64,000 nt of DNA, taken from Pukyongiella litopenaei (GTDB lineage Bacteria > Pseudomonadota > Alphaproteobacteria > Rhodobacterales > Rhodobacteraceae). The stretch spans positions 3,596,001 to 3,660,000 of the forward strand of contig NZ_CP027665.1 in NCBI RefSeq assembly GCF_003008555.2, read 5' to 3'. The position numbers were made by a program, and so were the translations under genes. The notes under the pieces were generated by a model. The model was not told where the DNA came from and made no database searches. It was given only the letters and a program-made list of their open reading frames with translations. This document shows, piece after piece, positions 1-7,171 of the stretch; within the stretch, counting starts at the first letter, position 1; each line of letters starts with the position of its first letter.

Positions 1-249
1 ATTTGAAAGTGTTTCGAGAAATTTGTTTGCAACTGAATCCTGAAGCGACGCCATTTTACACCAAGCTTGTTTAACCTGATTTACTATAGGTTGAGTGCAA
101 GTTTCTCGTAAGGGGTCTCGTTTGGAAAAGTTTGAAATCTGACACCATCCGAAAGCTTTGACTGATGCATGGCGCTTATTGCAAAACGCTGTCTTGGCAG
201 GCTTTCTAGCAATACCTTTCTAACTTGAAGCAGTTTGAAAAGGACCAAT
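1..249. other. intergenic stretch, no gene seen
   Basis: This AT-richer stretch lies downstream of virB6. The only open frames in it are short or antisense to the virB6 end and show no recognisable protein pattern. I see no clear terminator, tRNA or repeat. It belongs to the integrated element, whose left part is outside the window. Confidence 0.5.
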
Positions 250-1248
250 TCATTCCAACCGCTTCGCACGCTCAGCCACCCGCTGAACCATCGAGACAGT
301 CGCACCGCCCGCCTGGCGTAGTCCAGCCCCGGCGATCTCAGCATTTGACCTCGTCCCAAACCGCGCCCGCGCCCGTGAGCCCTTGGTTCCGATCAAACCC
401 TTGGCGAACCCGCCAGGACTGGGAATGCTCGGCGTTCCGGCCATCATGAAGTTGCCTGAGATTGAGCGGACGATCAGCGGGGTGGCGATGATCATGCCGC
501 CTGCGAGGAACATCATCATGAAGAAGGGCACCAGCGCGCCGATGTTGCTCGCGCCAGAGGGGTCTCCTAGTTCAGTCATGAGCGAGCGGGACATGCCAAC
601 GACCGTGGAAAACACCCCAGCGATCACGAGGGGGTAGAGAGCATAGGATACCGTGTTGGACAGCCAGCGATGGAAATAGTCCTTGCTGACATCAAACAGC
701 GACAGTGCGATCATGATGGGGGCGATGCCGATCATGAAGGCCAGCATGATCTTGGCGAAGATCAGGACAAGGCCGCAGAGCGCGCCGATCACGCCGAGGA
801 GGAAAGCGCCGATCGCGCCGATCAGGGCTCCGGCCATCCAATGCATGTTGTCACCGGCCGCGTTCAGATAGTCACCAAATTCTTCGATAAGATCGTCGAA
901 GGCCTCTGCAAAATAGGATGCACCTGCACCGCCGCCGCCAAGCCCCGCCACCATGCCGCCTGCGAGTTGGTCGAGCCCATCGATCAGCGCGCTCGCTACC
1001 GCATTGAATTGGACCCAGTTCATCGCAAAGAGGGAGATCAGCATGAGCTTGAGGGCGAACCAGAACGCGGTCCGCCCATCCATGGATTTGTACTGAAACA
1101 CCATGTTGAGGAAGACGCCGATCACAGCCAACGTCGAGGCTACGGCAATGACGCCGCCAAGCTGACCGGCGACGTTGCCAAAGGTGGTTTGAGCTGCGTC
1201 ATCCAGAAAGTTTTCGGTTGTCTCTACCATCCAGGTGACGACGCCCAT
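250..1248 (-). CDS. virB6: type IV secretion inner-membrane protein VirB6
   Basis: A 332-residue polytopic membrane protein of the VirB6/TrbL family, which forms part of the inner-membrane channel of type IV secretion systems. Several long hydrophobic segments are visible at about residues 35-75, 135-190 and 200-270. A glycine-rich loop near residues 96-108 and a central helix pair are typical of the family. The start is supported by a strong GAGGAGG site just upstream. It is the last visible gene of the virB operon and follows the DUF4177 gene by 20 bases. The C-terminal tail is polar and basic. Confidence is high from fold pattern and context, since sequence conservation in this family is low. 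Confidence 0.88.
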   Translation of the reverse strand: MGVVTWMVETTENFLDDAAQTTFGNVAGQLGGVIAVASTLAVIGVFLNMVFQYKSMDGRTAFWFALKLMLISLFAMNWVQFNAVASALIDGLDQLAGGMVAGLGGGGAGASYFAEAFDDLIEEFGDYLNAAGDNMHWMAGALIGAIGAFLLGVIGALCGLVLIFAKIMLAFMIGIAPIMIALSLFDVSKDYFHRWLSNTVSYALYPLVIAGVFSTVVGMSRSLMTELGDPSGASNIGALVPFFMMMFLAGGMIIATPLIVRSISGNFMMAGTPSIPSPGGFAKGLIGTKGSRARARFGTRSNAEIAGAGLRQAGGATVSMVQRVAERAKRLE

Positions 1249-1268
1249 CGGTTCCTCCTCGGTTGAAT

Positions 1269-1445
1269 TTAGGTGGTGTCACCAGTGCGACGTTTCAGGA
1301 ATGCCTTCAGGATGTGCTCACCGTCGAAATCTGGCACGACAGAGACCAGCTCCCAGCCATCTTGGCCAAGGGCGGTCAGCTGCGCTTCGATCTTCAGTGG
1401 CTTAGTTTTGGCGGTGTTGATCAGTTCAATTTTGTATTCAAACAT
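1269..1445 (-). CDS. small DUF4177-like protein in the virB operon
   Basis: A 58-residue protein starting MFEYKIELIN and containing the pattern DGWELVSVVP, the hallmark of DUF4177 proteins. These are small soluble proteins with no established function. The ATG at 1445 is chosen because it overlaps the virB11 stop by 8 bases, as at several other junctions of this operon; the longer open frame would run far into virB11. It sits between virB11 and virB6, so it is co-transcribed with the secretion genes. Its role in the apparatus is unknown. Confidence 0.7.
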   Translation of the reverse strand: MFEYKIELINTAKTKPLKIEAQLTALGQDGWELVSVVPDFDGEHILKAFLKRRTGDTT

Positions 1446-2433
1446 GGGCTGTTTCCTTTGAATGGGCCGGATCAACCGGCAGGTAGAATTCGGTGATGCC
1501 GCGCGCGCCTTCATGGCGACCGGCTTGGATAATCACATCGATCGAGCGGGTGATGTAGTCGTTCATGTCCTGGTAGGTCATGGGCACGTCCGTTTTCAGG
1601 GCGGCGATGGCGAGACGCTGAACCGCCAGCTGAGGGGTTTCAGCGTGCAGCGTGGTGAGTGAGCCACCATGGCCAGTGTTTATGGCCTCCAAGAAGGTCA
1701 CGGCCTCTTTGCCGCGTACTTCGCCGAGGACGATGCGGTCCGGGCGCATGCGCAGGGTGGAGGTCAGAAGGACATCAGCGCTGCGCGTGGCCTCATCGCG
1801 GTCAGACATCAGTGTGACGACATTAGGCTGCGTTGGACGTAGTTCGGCGGCTTCTTCGATGGTGATGATGCGCTCATCGGCGGGCACAAAGGAGAGGATC
1901 TTGCGCGCCGTGACGGTCTTGCCGGTGGAGGTCCCGCCGGACACGATCATGTTGAGCTTGTGGGTGACGCAGAACTTGATCGCAGCGTCGATATCGCACG
2001 TGGCCACGACATCGCGCAGCTCGGCGTTGCGCTTGCGCCGCGCACCTTCATTGCTGCGTTCTTTGCCGAAGAGATAAGACAGCTTGATTTGGTCCAATGG
2101 CAGGTCCGCAAAGAACCGCAGGGAAATCGCATAGCCGCCATCGACAGCGGGGGGCTGAATGACTTGCGCGCGGATTGGGCGGTCACGGTAGGTGATGCTG
2201 ACCGACACAATGGGCTTAGTCCGGCTGAGCGTGGTGTTCGCGGCCGAAGCAATCTGATTGCCCAGGTCTTTGATTTCGTTTGGCGAGAGCGGTCGATTGA
2301 CGGACCGCATAAAGTGATCCCCCTGAAACTCGGCCCACAGCGTGCCGTCGGGGTTGATGCAAAGCTCGATCAGCTTTGGATCACGCGCCTCGGGGATCTT
2401 GTCCATTGAGCTTTGCAGATAGCTTGCGGCCAT
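1438..2433 (-). CDS. virB11: type IV secretion ATPase VirB11
   Basis: A 331-residue hexameric traffic ATPase acting at the cytoplasmic face of the secretion channel. The Walker A motif GGTSTGKT lies at residues 166-173. It is followed by an acidic box (TIEEAAELRP, about 191-200), a Walker B region in the segment ending LGEVRG, and a His box (GHGGSLTTLHAE), all diagnostic for VirB11/GspE-type ATPases. Length matches the family. It begins 2 bases after the virB10 stop, so translation is probably coupled. It should power substrate transfer and pilus assembly together with VirB4. Confidence 0.95.
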   Translation of the reverse strand: MAASYLQSSMDKIPEARDPKLIELCINPDGTLWAEFQGDHFMRSVNRPLSPNEIKDLGNQIASAANTTLSRTKPIVSVSITYRDRPIRAQVIQPPAVDGGYAISLRFFADLPLDQIKLSYLFGKERSNEGARRKRNAELRDVVATCDIDAAIKFCVTHKLNMIVSGGTSTGKTVTARKILSFVPADERIITIEEAAELRPTQPNVVTLMSDRDEATRSADVLLTSTLRMRPDRIVLGEVRGKEAVTFLEAINTGHGGSLTTLHAETPQLAVQRLAIAALKTDVPMTYQDMNDYITRSIDVIIQAGRHEGARGITEFYLPVDPAHSKETAHV

Positions 2434-2435
2434 GC

Positions 2436-3749
2436 TCAGAATATCTCCAGATCGCGGTCGACCATCACGGTGACGCGGGCACCTTGATCGACGTAGATCA
2501 CGGGCGAGACGGAGAGATATTCGCCAATCACGCTTTGCGCGCTGTCTTGCAAGTCTTCGCCAATGCCTTCCAAGACGTCAGAGGTAATCCCATCTTCGGT
2601 GTTTTGGGCTGCCACTGCAGGCAAGGCTCCGATCAGAGATATCAGCGCGGCAGAACCGAACCGCGTGCCAAAGCGGCTGTCGACAAAACCGGTCGTGCCG
2701 GAGCGCCCCAGTTCATCGCCACCAAACGCGCTGATTTCAACGGTCTGGTTGCTAGGAAGAATTATCCTATCCCAGGCAATCGTTACGCGTTGCTGCGCGA
2801 TGTCGAGGCCGGATTGATATCGTCCTACCAGCCGCGCGCCGCGCGGGATCAGTATCCGCGAGCCGTCGAAGGCATGTACATCTTCCGATACCATTGCGCG
2901 GACCTGTCCAGCGAGCGAGCTGTCGATTGCGGTCTCCAGCACGGCCTGGATCATCGTGCCCTGAACAACCGTGTTTGACGGGTTCACGATCAACTGGGCT
3001 TGCGTCACCTCGGCGGGTTCAGCGCCATTCCGAACAAAGTCTGTATCGCCATCAAGCCGCCGCTGCTGTGCGGCGGTTTCATTTTTGCCGCCTCCGGTGC
3101 CGCCAAAGGCGATGATTGGGCTGGCGATACGGGCTTGTAGCTCTTCAAGTTCGGCTTGCCGCCGCCGTTCCAGCTCCTGAAGGCGCAGTTCCTCGGCCGT
3201 CGGGCCGGTTGGTGCAAGTGAGCGCGGGGCTTCCAGGCGTGCAAGCTCTAGATCGTTCTGTAGTCGCTGGATTTGCCGTGCGCGTTCTTCCAACTCTTCG
3301 CGCAGGGCGGTTTGCGTCGCAGCGGCCTCACTGCGCAGGGCATCGATCTCTGCTCCCAAGGTATCCAATGCTTGTGTGTCGACGGTTGGGGCTTCAGGTG
3401 CAGGCGCATTCCGCAGGGCTTCGAGCTCGGACCGCATGGCATCCATTTGCGCGCGCAACTCTTCTGTTTCGCTGTCTAGTTCCGGCTCGGGTGGCGGGGT
3501 TGTGTCAATCGATGCAGACGTTGGCTCGAGCGCGCCAAAGCCCGGTCCGGCAGCTTGGAACTCATCTGGGGACGCGGTTTCCAGGCTGTCGGGTTCAGAG
3601 CCGCCAGAGAACAACATCAATAGGCCGCCAAGAGCCGCGATTGCCCCAATGCCTAGGGCGACGGCGAAAAATGATGGTCGCGTTTTTGGGTTTTGTGATT
3701 TTCCTTCAAGCGCTTCGAGGCGTTTCTTAAGCTCAGCTGTTTCACTCAT
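2436..3749 (-). CDS. virB10: type IV secretion core-complex protein VirB10
   Basis: A 437-residue VirB10/TrbI protein. A short cytoplasmic N-terminus is followed by one membrane helix at about residues 26-46. Next comes a Pro/Glu-rich linker with long heptad-like, Glu/Arg-rich coiled coil at about residues 95-215. The C-terminal beta-barrel TrbI domain (about residues 240-437) joins VirB7 and VirB9 in the outer-membrane core complex. The start overlaps the virB9 stop by 8 bases. The family senses ATP use by VirB4/VirB11 and gates the outer pore. Confidence 0.93.
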   Translation of the reverse strand: MSETAELKKRLEALEGKSQNPKTRPSFFAVALGIGAIAALGGLLMLFSGGSEPDSLETASPDEFQAAGPGFGALEPTSASIDTTPPPEPELDSETEELRAQMDAMRSELEALRNAPAPEAPTVDTQALDTLGAEIDALRSEAAATQTALREELEERARQIQRLQNDLELARLEAPRSLAPTGPTAEELRLQELERRRQAELEELQARIASPIIAFGGTGGGKNETAAQQRRLDGDTDFVRNGAEPAEVTQAQLIVNPSNTVVQGTMIQAVLETAIDSSLAGQVRAMVSEDVHAFDGSRILIPRGARLVGRYQSGLDIAQQRVTIAWDRIILPSNQTVEISAFGGDELGRSGTTGFVDSRFGTRFGSAALISLIGALPAVAAQNTEDGITSDVLEGIGEDLQDSAQSVIGEYLSVSPVIYVDQGARVTVMVDRDLEIF

Positions 3750-4437
3750 TGTGGTTTGCCTCGCTCATCTCTTGGACGCAGATCTCGTCCTCACCAAGCC
3801 TTAGCACCCATCGATCGCTGACACCTGATACACGGATCACGCCATCTGGCCGCGCCAGCGCATTTACGCTGCGCTCATTGCCCGCCGACCAGCGAAAGAT
3901 CGCGGGCAGCGGCGCGTTTGCGGCAAAGCGGAAATAGGTGAAGGTGCCGTCATCCCAAATCTCGCGCGGGGTGATTTCGGACCGCGCGCTGACGCCATAG
4001 GCGTGGTTTGAAGGTTGGCTTGCGGCCACACGAGATTGACGTGGTGCCGCCACAGGATAGGTGAAGCGAATAACGTAGAAGGTCGGCGAACTCGCCTCGG
4101 TCACGTTGAAATAGTAACTGCGCCGGTTGGTGTAGACGGTGATGTTGGTATGCGCACCGCGTGTGACGGGCTTGATCGCAAAAGCCTGACCACCGGGCAC
4201 GCCGTCCAACAGGAAGCCTTCGGTGTCGCCCGCAATGATCGAGCGGATGGTCTCGCCTTGGCCAAACTCAATGCTGGTCACATGGGTCAGGCTGGTGCGG
4301 ATACGGTAGACCTGCCCATCCTGATAGGTGGCCAGCCGGACGCGGGCATCATAGGGGCCTTGGCGCGGCTGGGTTTCTGCATAGGCGGTGCCAGCGAGTG
4401 AAATTAGGAAGGCGAGGGCCAGGAACAGGCGGCGCAT
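3742..4437 (-). CDS. virB9: type IV secretion core-complex protein VirB9
   Basis: A 231-residue periplasmic VirB9/CagX protein with a cleavable signal peptide ending near residue 20 (Ala-Tyr-Ala). The mature part has the usual two beta-rich domains. The N-terminal half includes the family-typical stretch about strand-forming TNITVYTNRRSYYFNV-like residues. The C-terminal domain ends in a WVLRLGE-type segment that packs with VirB7 and VirB10. It lies between virB8 and virB10 in the canonical order, starting 3 bases after the virB8 stop. Confidence 0.93.
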   Translation of the reverse strand: MRRLFLALAFLISLAGTAYAETQPRQGPYDARVRLATYQDGQVYRIRTSLTHVTSIEFGQGETIRSIIAGDTEGFLLDGVPGGQAFAIKPVTRGAHTNITVYTNRRSYYFNVTEASSPTFYVIRFTYPVAAPRQSRVAASQPSNHAYGVSARSEITPREIWDDGTFTYFRFAANAPLPAIFRWSAGNERSVNALARPDGVIRVSGVSDRWVLRLGEDEICVQEMSEANHNE

Positions 4438-4440
4438 GGG

Positions 4441-5091
4441 TTACTCCAAACGATCCGAGCGGATCGCGTATTCGGTGACGGTGAAGCCGAAAGGGTTCTG
4501 CCAGACATCGTCGATCGACCGGCTATTCTCGGGCCTAAACTCAAACATCAGCGTTGCGGTGAAGAGCCCGTTTTGACTGCCGCGCGGCGAATTAAGCCGC
4601 TTGCGCAATCGCACCTGGGCACGATTGGTGCTGATATGGGTGATCGAGAGCACCTCGACCTCAAGCCGCGCATCTGTGCCGTAGCTGTCGGGCGGATAGG
4701 CCTCATGGCCGCTGGTCCAAAGTGCGCGCAGTCCTGCGGCGGCCGCGCCGTCCGACTGGTCCAGGACCCGCCGCACGCGCACATCATTGTCGAGCTGATT
4801 GTATGTCTCTCGATCAATGACATAGCGGTAGACCTGTGCCTCGATGATAGCGGGGCGTTCCGTGAGTGAGACCGCTTCAACCATGGCATTGGGGAGGGCC
4901 ATGCCGGTTTCGCTATCAAAGGGCACGATCATGGGCGGCGGGTCCACGTCGAACAGGGCCACGAGGGCAGCGGAGAGGCAACCTGCCATGCCAAACGCCA
5001 TGCCTGTCAGCCCCAGTTTCTGCCACATGAGCTCGCGTCGTCGTGCGCCGTAGACGAGCTCTTCTTCGATGATTTCTGCCTCACTGTTCAT
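4441..5091 (-). CDS. virB8: type IV secretion assembly factor VirB8
   Basis: A 216-residue bitopic inner-membrane protein with a short cytoplasmic N-terminus, one membrane helix near residues 26-46 (LGLTGMAFGMAGCLSAALVA), and an NTF2-like periplasmic domain. VirB8 nucleates assembly of the channel. The ATG at 5091 is preferred because it lies 4 bases after the virB5 stop; the longer open frame would overlap virB5 deeply. Length and gene order match the family. Confidence 0.92.
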   Translation of the reverse strand: MNSEAEIIEEELVYGARRRELMWQKLGLTGMAFGMAGCLSAALVALFDVDPPPMIVPFDSETGMALPNAMVEAVSLTERPAIIEAQVYRYVIDRETYNQLDNDVRVRRVLDQSDGAAAAGLRALWTSGHEAYPPDSYGTDARLEVEVLSITHISTNRAQVRLRKRLNSPRGSQNGLFTATLMFEFRPENSRSIDDVWQNPFGFTVTEYAIRSDRLE

Positions 5092-5095
5092 GGGG

Positions 5096-5875
5096 TCAGT
5101 CCGCGCGCAGGTCTGGCAGGGTGAAGTCCATGTAGCGGCGCTCTTCGGCCAGTGTGGCGGCATCCACCACGCCAGATTGGCCAGCGCCGACCGTTTGAAT
5201 GGCTTCGAGCTCCCACATGCGCGTCATGGCGATGGCTAGCTCGGCCGTGACGCGGGTGTTATGATCGACTGCTTCCTTGAGCGTTTCCATGTCCGGGATC
5301 AGTGAGACCAGTTGCTCAACCCGTTCAAGGGATTGCGCTGCCTCGTCATAGCTGTTCTCAGCGGCCGCCGACATCACTGCCCCGGTGCCAGCTTGGCTGG
5401 CAATGCGTTCTGCGCCCGGATTGCCGCTGCTGGCCATGTCGGACAGGCTGTCTTGGTCAAAACCTGCATTCTCCAAGGCTTGCGTCATCCGGCCTTCCAT
5501 CTGAGGGGCGGCGTTGCCGATAAGGCCGCTGAAGTCACCGCTTTGAATTTGCCGGATGGTGCCAAGGAGATCGTCGAATTCCTGATCGAGTAGGCCGTCG
5601 AGATCACCACCCATAGCCATATCAAGGATATCCGTCGCGCCGGTCAGGGCTGCGTAGGTTTCGTTCAACGTATCGAGTTGCTGCTGCACCAGGTCGAGCT
5701 GCTCGAGAAGCGTGTCGAGCTGGTCGGTCTGGATCCCAAAATCCTCCAGCATTTGCTGCAGCTGACGAATTTCCTGCGCGATGTTGCGCGTGTCGACCGT
5801 GGGGACACCTTGGGCAAATAGGGGTGAGGCAAACAGCAACGCGCAGGTGGTTACGGCAGAAAGAAAGCGGATCAT
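5096..5875 (-). CDS. virB5: type IV secretion minor pilin VirB5
   Basis: A 259-residue secreted protein with a signal peptide ending FAQ at about residue 22. The mature N-terminus GVPTVDTRNIAQ and the long helical, Gln/Leu-rich stretch behind it are typical of VirB5/TraC minor pilins, which sit at the pilus tip and mediate adhesion. Its start overlaps the stop of the upstream transglycosylase gene (ATGA), with a GGAGG site 8 bases upstream. The mature N-terminus is nearly the same as that of the upstream chimera. Confidence 0.88.
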   Translation of the reverse strand: MIRFLSAVTTCALLFASPLFAQGVPTVDTRNIAQEIRQLQQMLEDFGIQTDQLDTLLEQLDLVQQQLDTLNETYAALTGATDILDMAMGGDLDGLLDQEFDDLLGTIRQIQSGDFSGLIGNAAPQMEGRMTQALENAGFDQDSLSDMASSGNPGAERIASQAGTGAVMSAAAENSYDEAAQSLERVEQLVSLIPDMETLKEAVDHNTRVTAELAIAMTRMWELEAIQTVGAGQSGVVDAATLAEERRYMDFTLPDLRAD

Positions 5876-7020
5876 CGGAGTACCTCCAGATCGAATTGCA
5901 TGAAGTCTTGTTCGCGCGCCTGCGCGGCTGCCATGGCCAGTTCAGCCGCACTAAGAGGGCGGGTATGAGCTGCCTTGAGGCGCGTGCGGATTGCGATCAG
6001 GCGAGCGAGTTCTGCCCGCGCATAGGTGTTGAGCGACATCGCCGTGTGAATGTCATCTGTCTCGCCAATGCGGGTGATGATGTCCTGCACGCGCAACGCG
6101 GCCGCTTGCACGGAGACCAAGGAGTAATCGCCATAGACCCCTGCGCCGAATGAGGTCAGGCTCATCGTGGAGTTGGCGAGCAGAACCGGATCAATCGTGC
6201 CGAGCGCATCAACACCGCCGACGCGTGCAAGGTAGAGATTGTAGCGTTCGGGGATGACCTGAACGTAATGCTGGGTCTCAGCAAAGGGCGGCACGCCGCC
6301 GTAGCGCTGCACATTTCCGGGACCGGCATTGTAGGCCGCCAGCCCGTGAATGATGTTGCCATCAAACATGGCCAGCATCTGGGCCAGATAGCGCGCGCCG
6401 CCGGTGACCTGGATGTAGGGGTTTTCATAATAGGCCGGGTAAATCCCGAGATCCTGCGCCGTGCCTGGCATGATCTGGGTCAGGCCGAATGCACCAACAG
6501 GCGAGCGCGCGCCGATGGTGAAACGGCTTTCCTGCCAGATCAGCGCCTGCAACAGACAGCGCCACTGCTTGGGCGACAGGCCTGCAGCGCGCACACCGGA
6601 CATATGGTGCGTTTCTTGGGCGGCACGAATGATCAGCTGTTCAATCGATCCCGAGGCATCGCCGAACATTTGTGCCGCGCCGGGGTTCGGATCGACCGAA
6701 CCATAGAGCGTGCCTGCGGCGCTTTCAGGTGTTGAACCAGCTTCTAGGCTTGCGACCAGTGCGCCTGAGTTCCCGCTGGCTAACGTCGTGGCATCAAGGA
6801 TGTCTTCCAGCGCCTGGAGTTGTTCCTGCTCGAGCTCTTCAAGCTCTTCCTCTTTGGTCAAACGATCCCGCTGCAGTGCCAGATCCTGTTCGCCCTGCTG
6901 CAACACGCGCTCGCGCTGCAAGAACATGCCCGCATCAAAGGTCGGCACGCCTTGGGCATAGGCAAATGGCGCGGCGAGCGACACCAAGCCTGCAAAGATA
7001 TGCAGGCGGTGCTTATTCAC
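5872..7020 (-). CDS. VirB5-like N-terminus fused to a lytic transglycosylase
   Basis: About 382 residues. A signal peptide ends in AYAQ and the mature chain opens GVPTFDAGMFLQ, closely resembling the mature VirB5 encoded next door. A Glu-rich coiled coil follows, then an SLT lytic transglycosylase domain in the middle of the protein. That domain has catalytic Glu in WQESRF, the motif GAFGLTQIMPGTAQDLG, and AAYNAGPGNVQRYGG. The enzyme should open peptidoglycan for the secretion channel. A GTG at 7020 is chosen: it yields a clean signal peptide and overlaps the lipoprotein stop. A separate VirB1-like enzyme exists at the operon head, so this is a second transglycosylase. Confidence 0.82.
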   Translation of the reverse strand: MNKHRLHIFAGLVSLAAPFAYAQGVPTFDAGMFLQRERVLQQGEQDLALQRDRLTKEEELEELEQEQLQALEDILDATTLASGNSGALVASLEAGSTPESAAGTLYGSVDPNPGAAQMFGDASGSIEQLIIRAAQETHHMSGVRAAGLSPKQWRCLLQALIWQESRFTIGARSPVGAFGLTQIMPGTAQDLGIYPAYYENPYIQVTGGARYLAQMLAMFDGNIIHGLAAYNAGPGNVQRYGGVPPFAETQHYVQVIPERYNLYLARVGGVDALGTIDPVLLANSTMSLTSFGAGVYGDYSLVSVQAAALRVQDIITRIGETDDIHTAMSLNTYARAELARLIAIRTRLKAAHTRPLSAAELAMAAAQAREQDFMQFDLEVLR

Positions 7021-7171
7021 GGAGACTACCAATCGGCCCGAGCAGCTCGAAATTGCAGTTGCTGCGACTGACCTCGGCAAAGGAGTTAAAGCATTTGGCT
7101 TCAGATGGCCGGTATTCCGCGCAGGCTGTCAGGGTCAAAAGGGTAAGGGTCAGCACGCAAAGTCTACGCAT
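7013..7171 (-). CDS. virB7: VirB7-like small lipoprotein
   Basis: A 52-residue protein beginning MRRLCVLTLTLLTLTAC, a textbook lipoprotein signal with lipobox Leu-Thr-Ala-Cys, so the mature protein is only about 35 residues. Its ATG overlaps the virB4 stop by 8 bases and its end overlaps the next start. VirB7 proteins are short outer-membrane lipoproteins that stabilise VirB9, and size, lipobox and position support the call. Sequence alone cannot separate it from an entry-exclusion-type lipoprotein. Confidence 0.72.
   Translation of the reverse strand: MRRLCVLTLTLLTLTACAEYRPSEAKCFNSFAEVSRSNCNFELLGPIGSLRE

Noticed and set aside
84-359. 91-residue open frame on the minus strand at the left edge
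   Set aside because: It overlaps the end of virB6 in another frame and shows no protein-like pattern; treated as a shadow.
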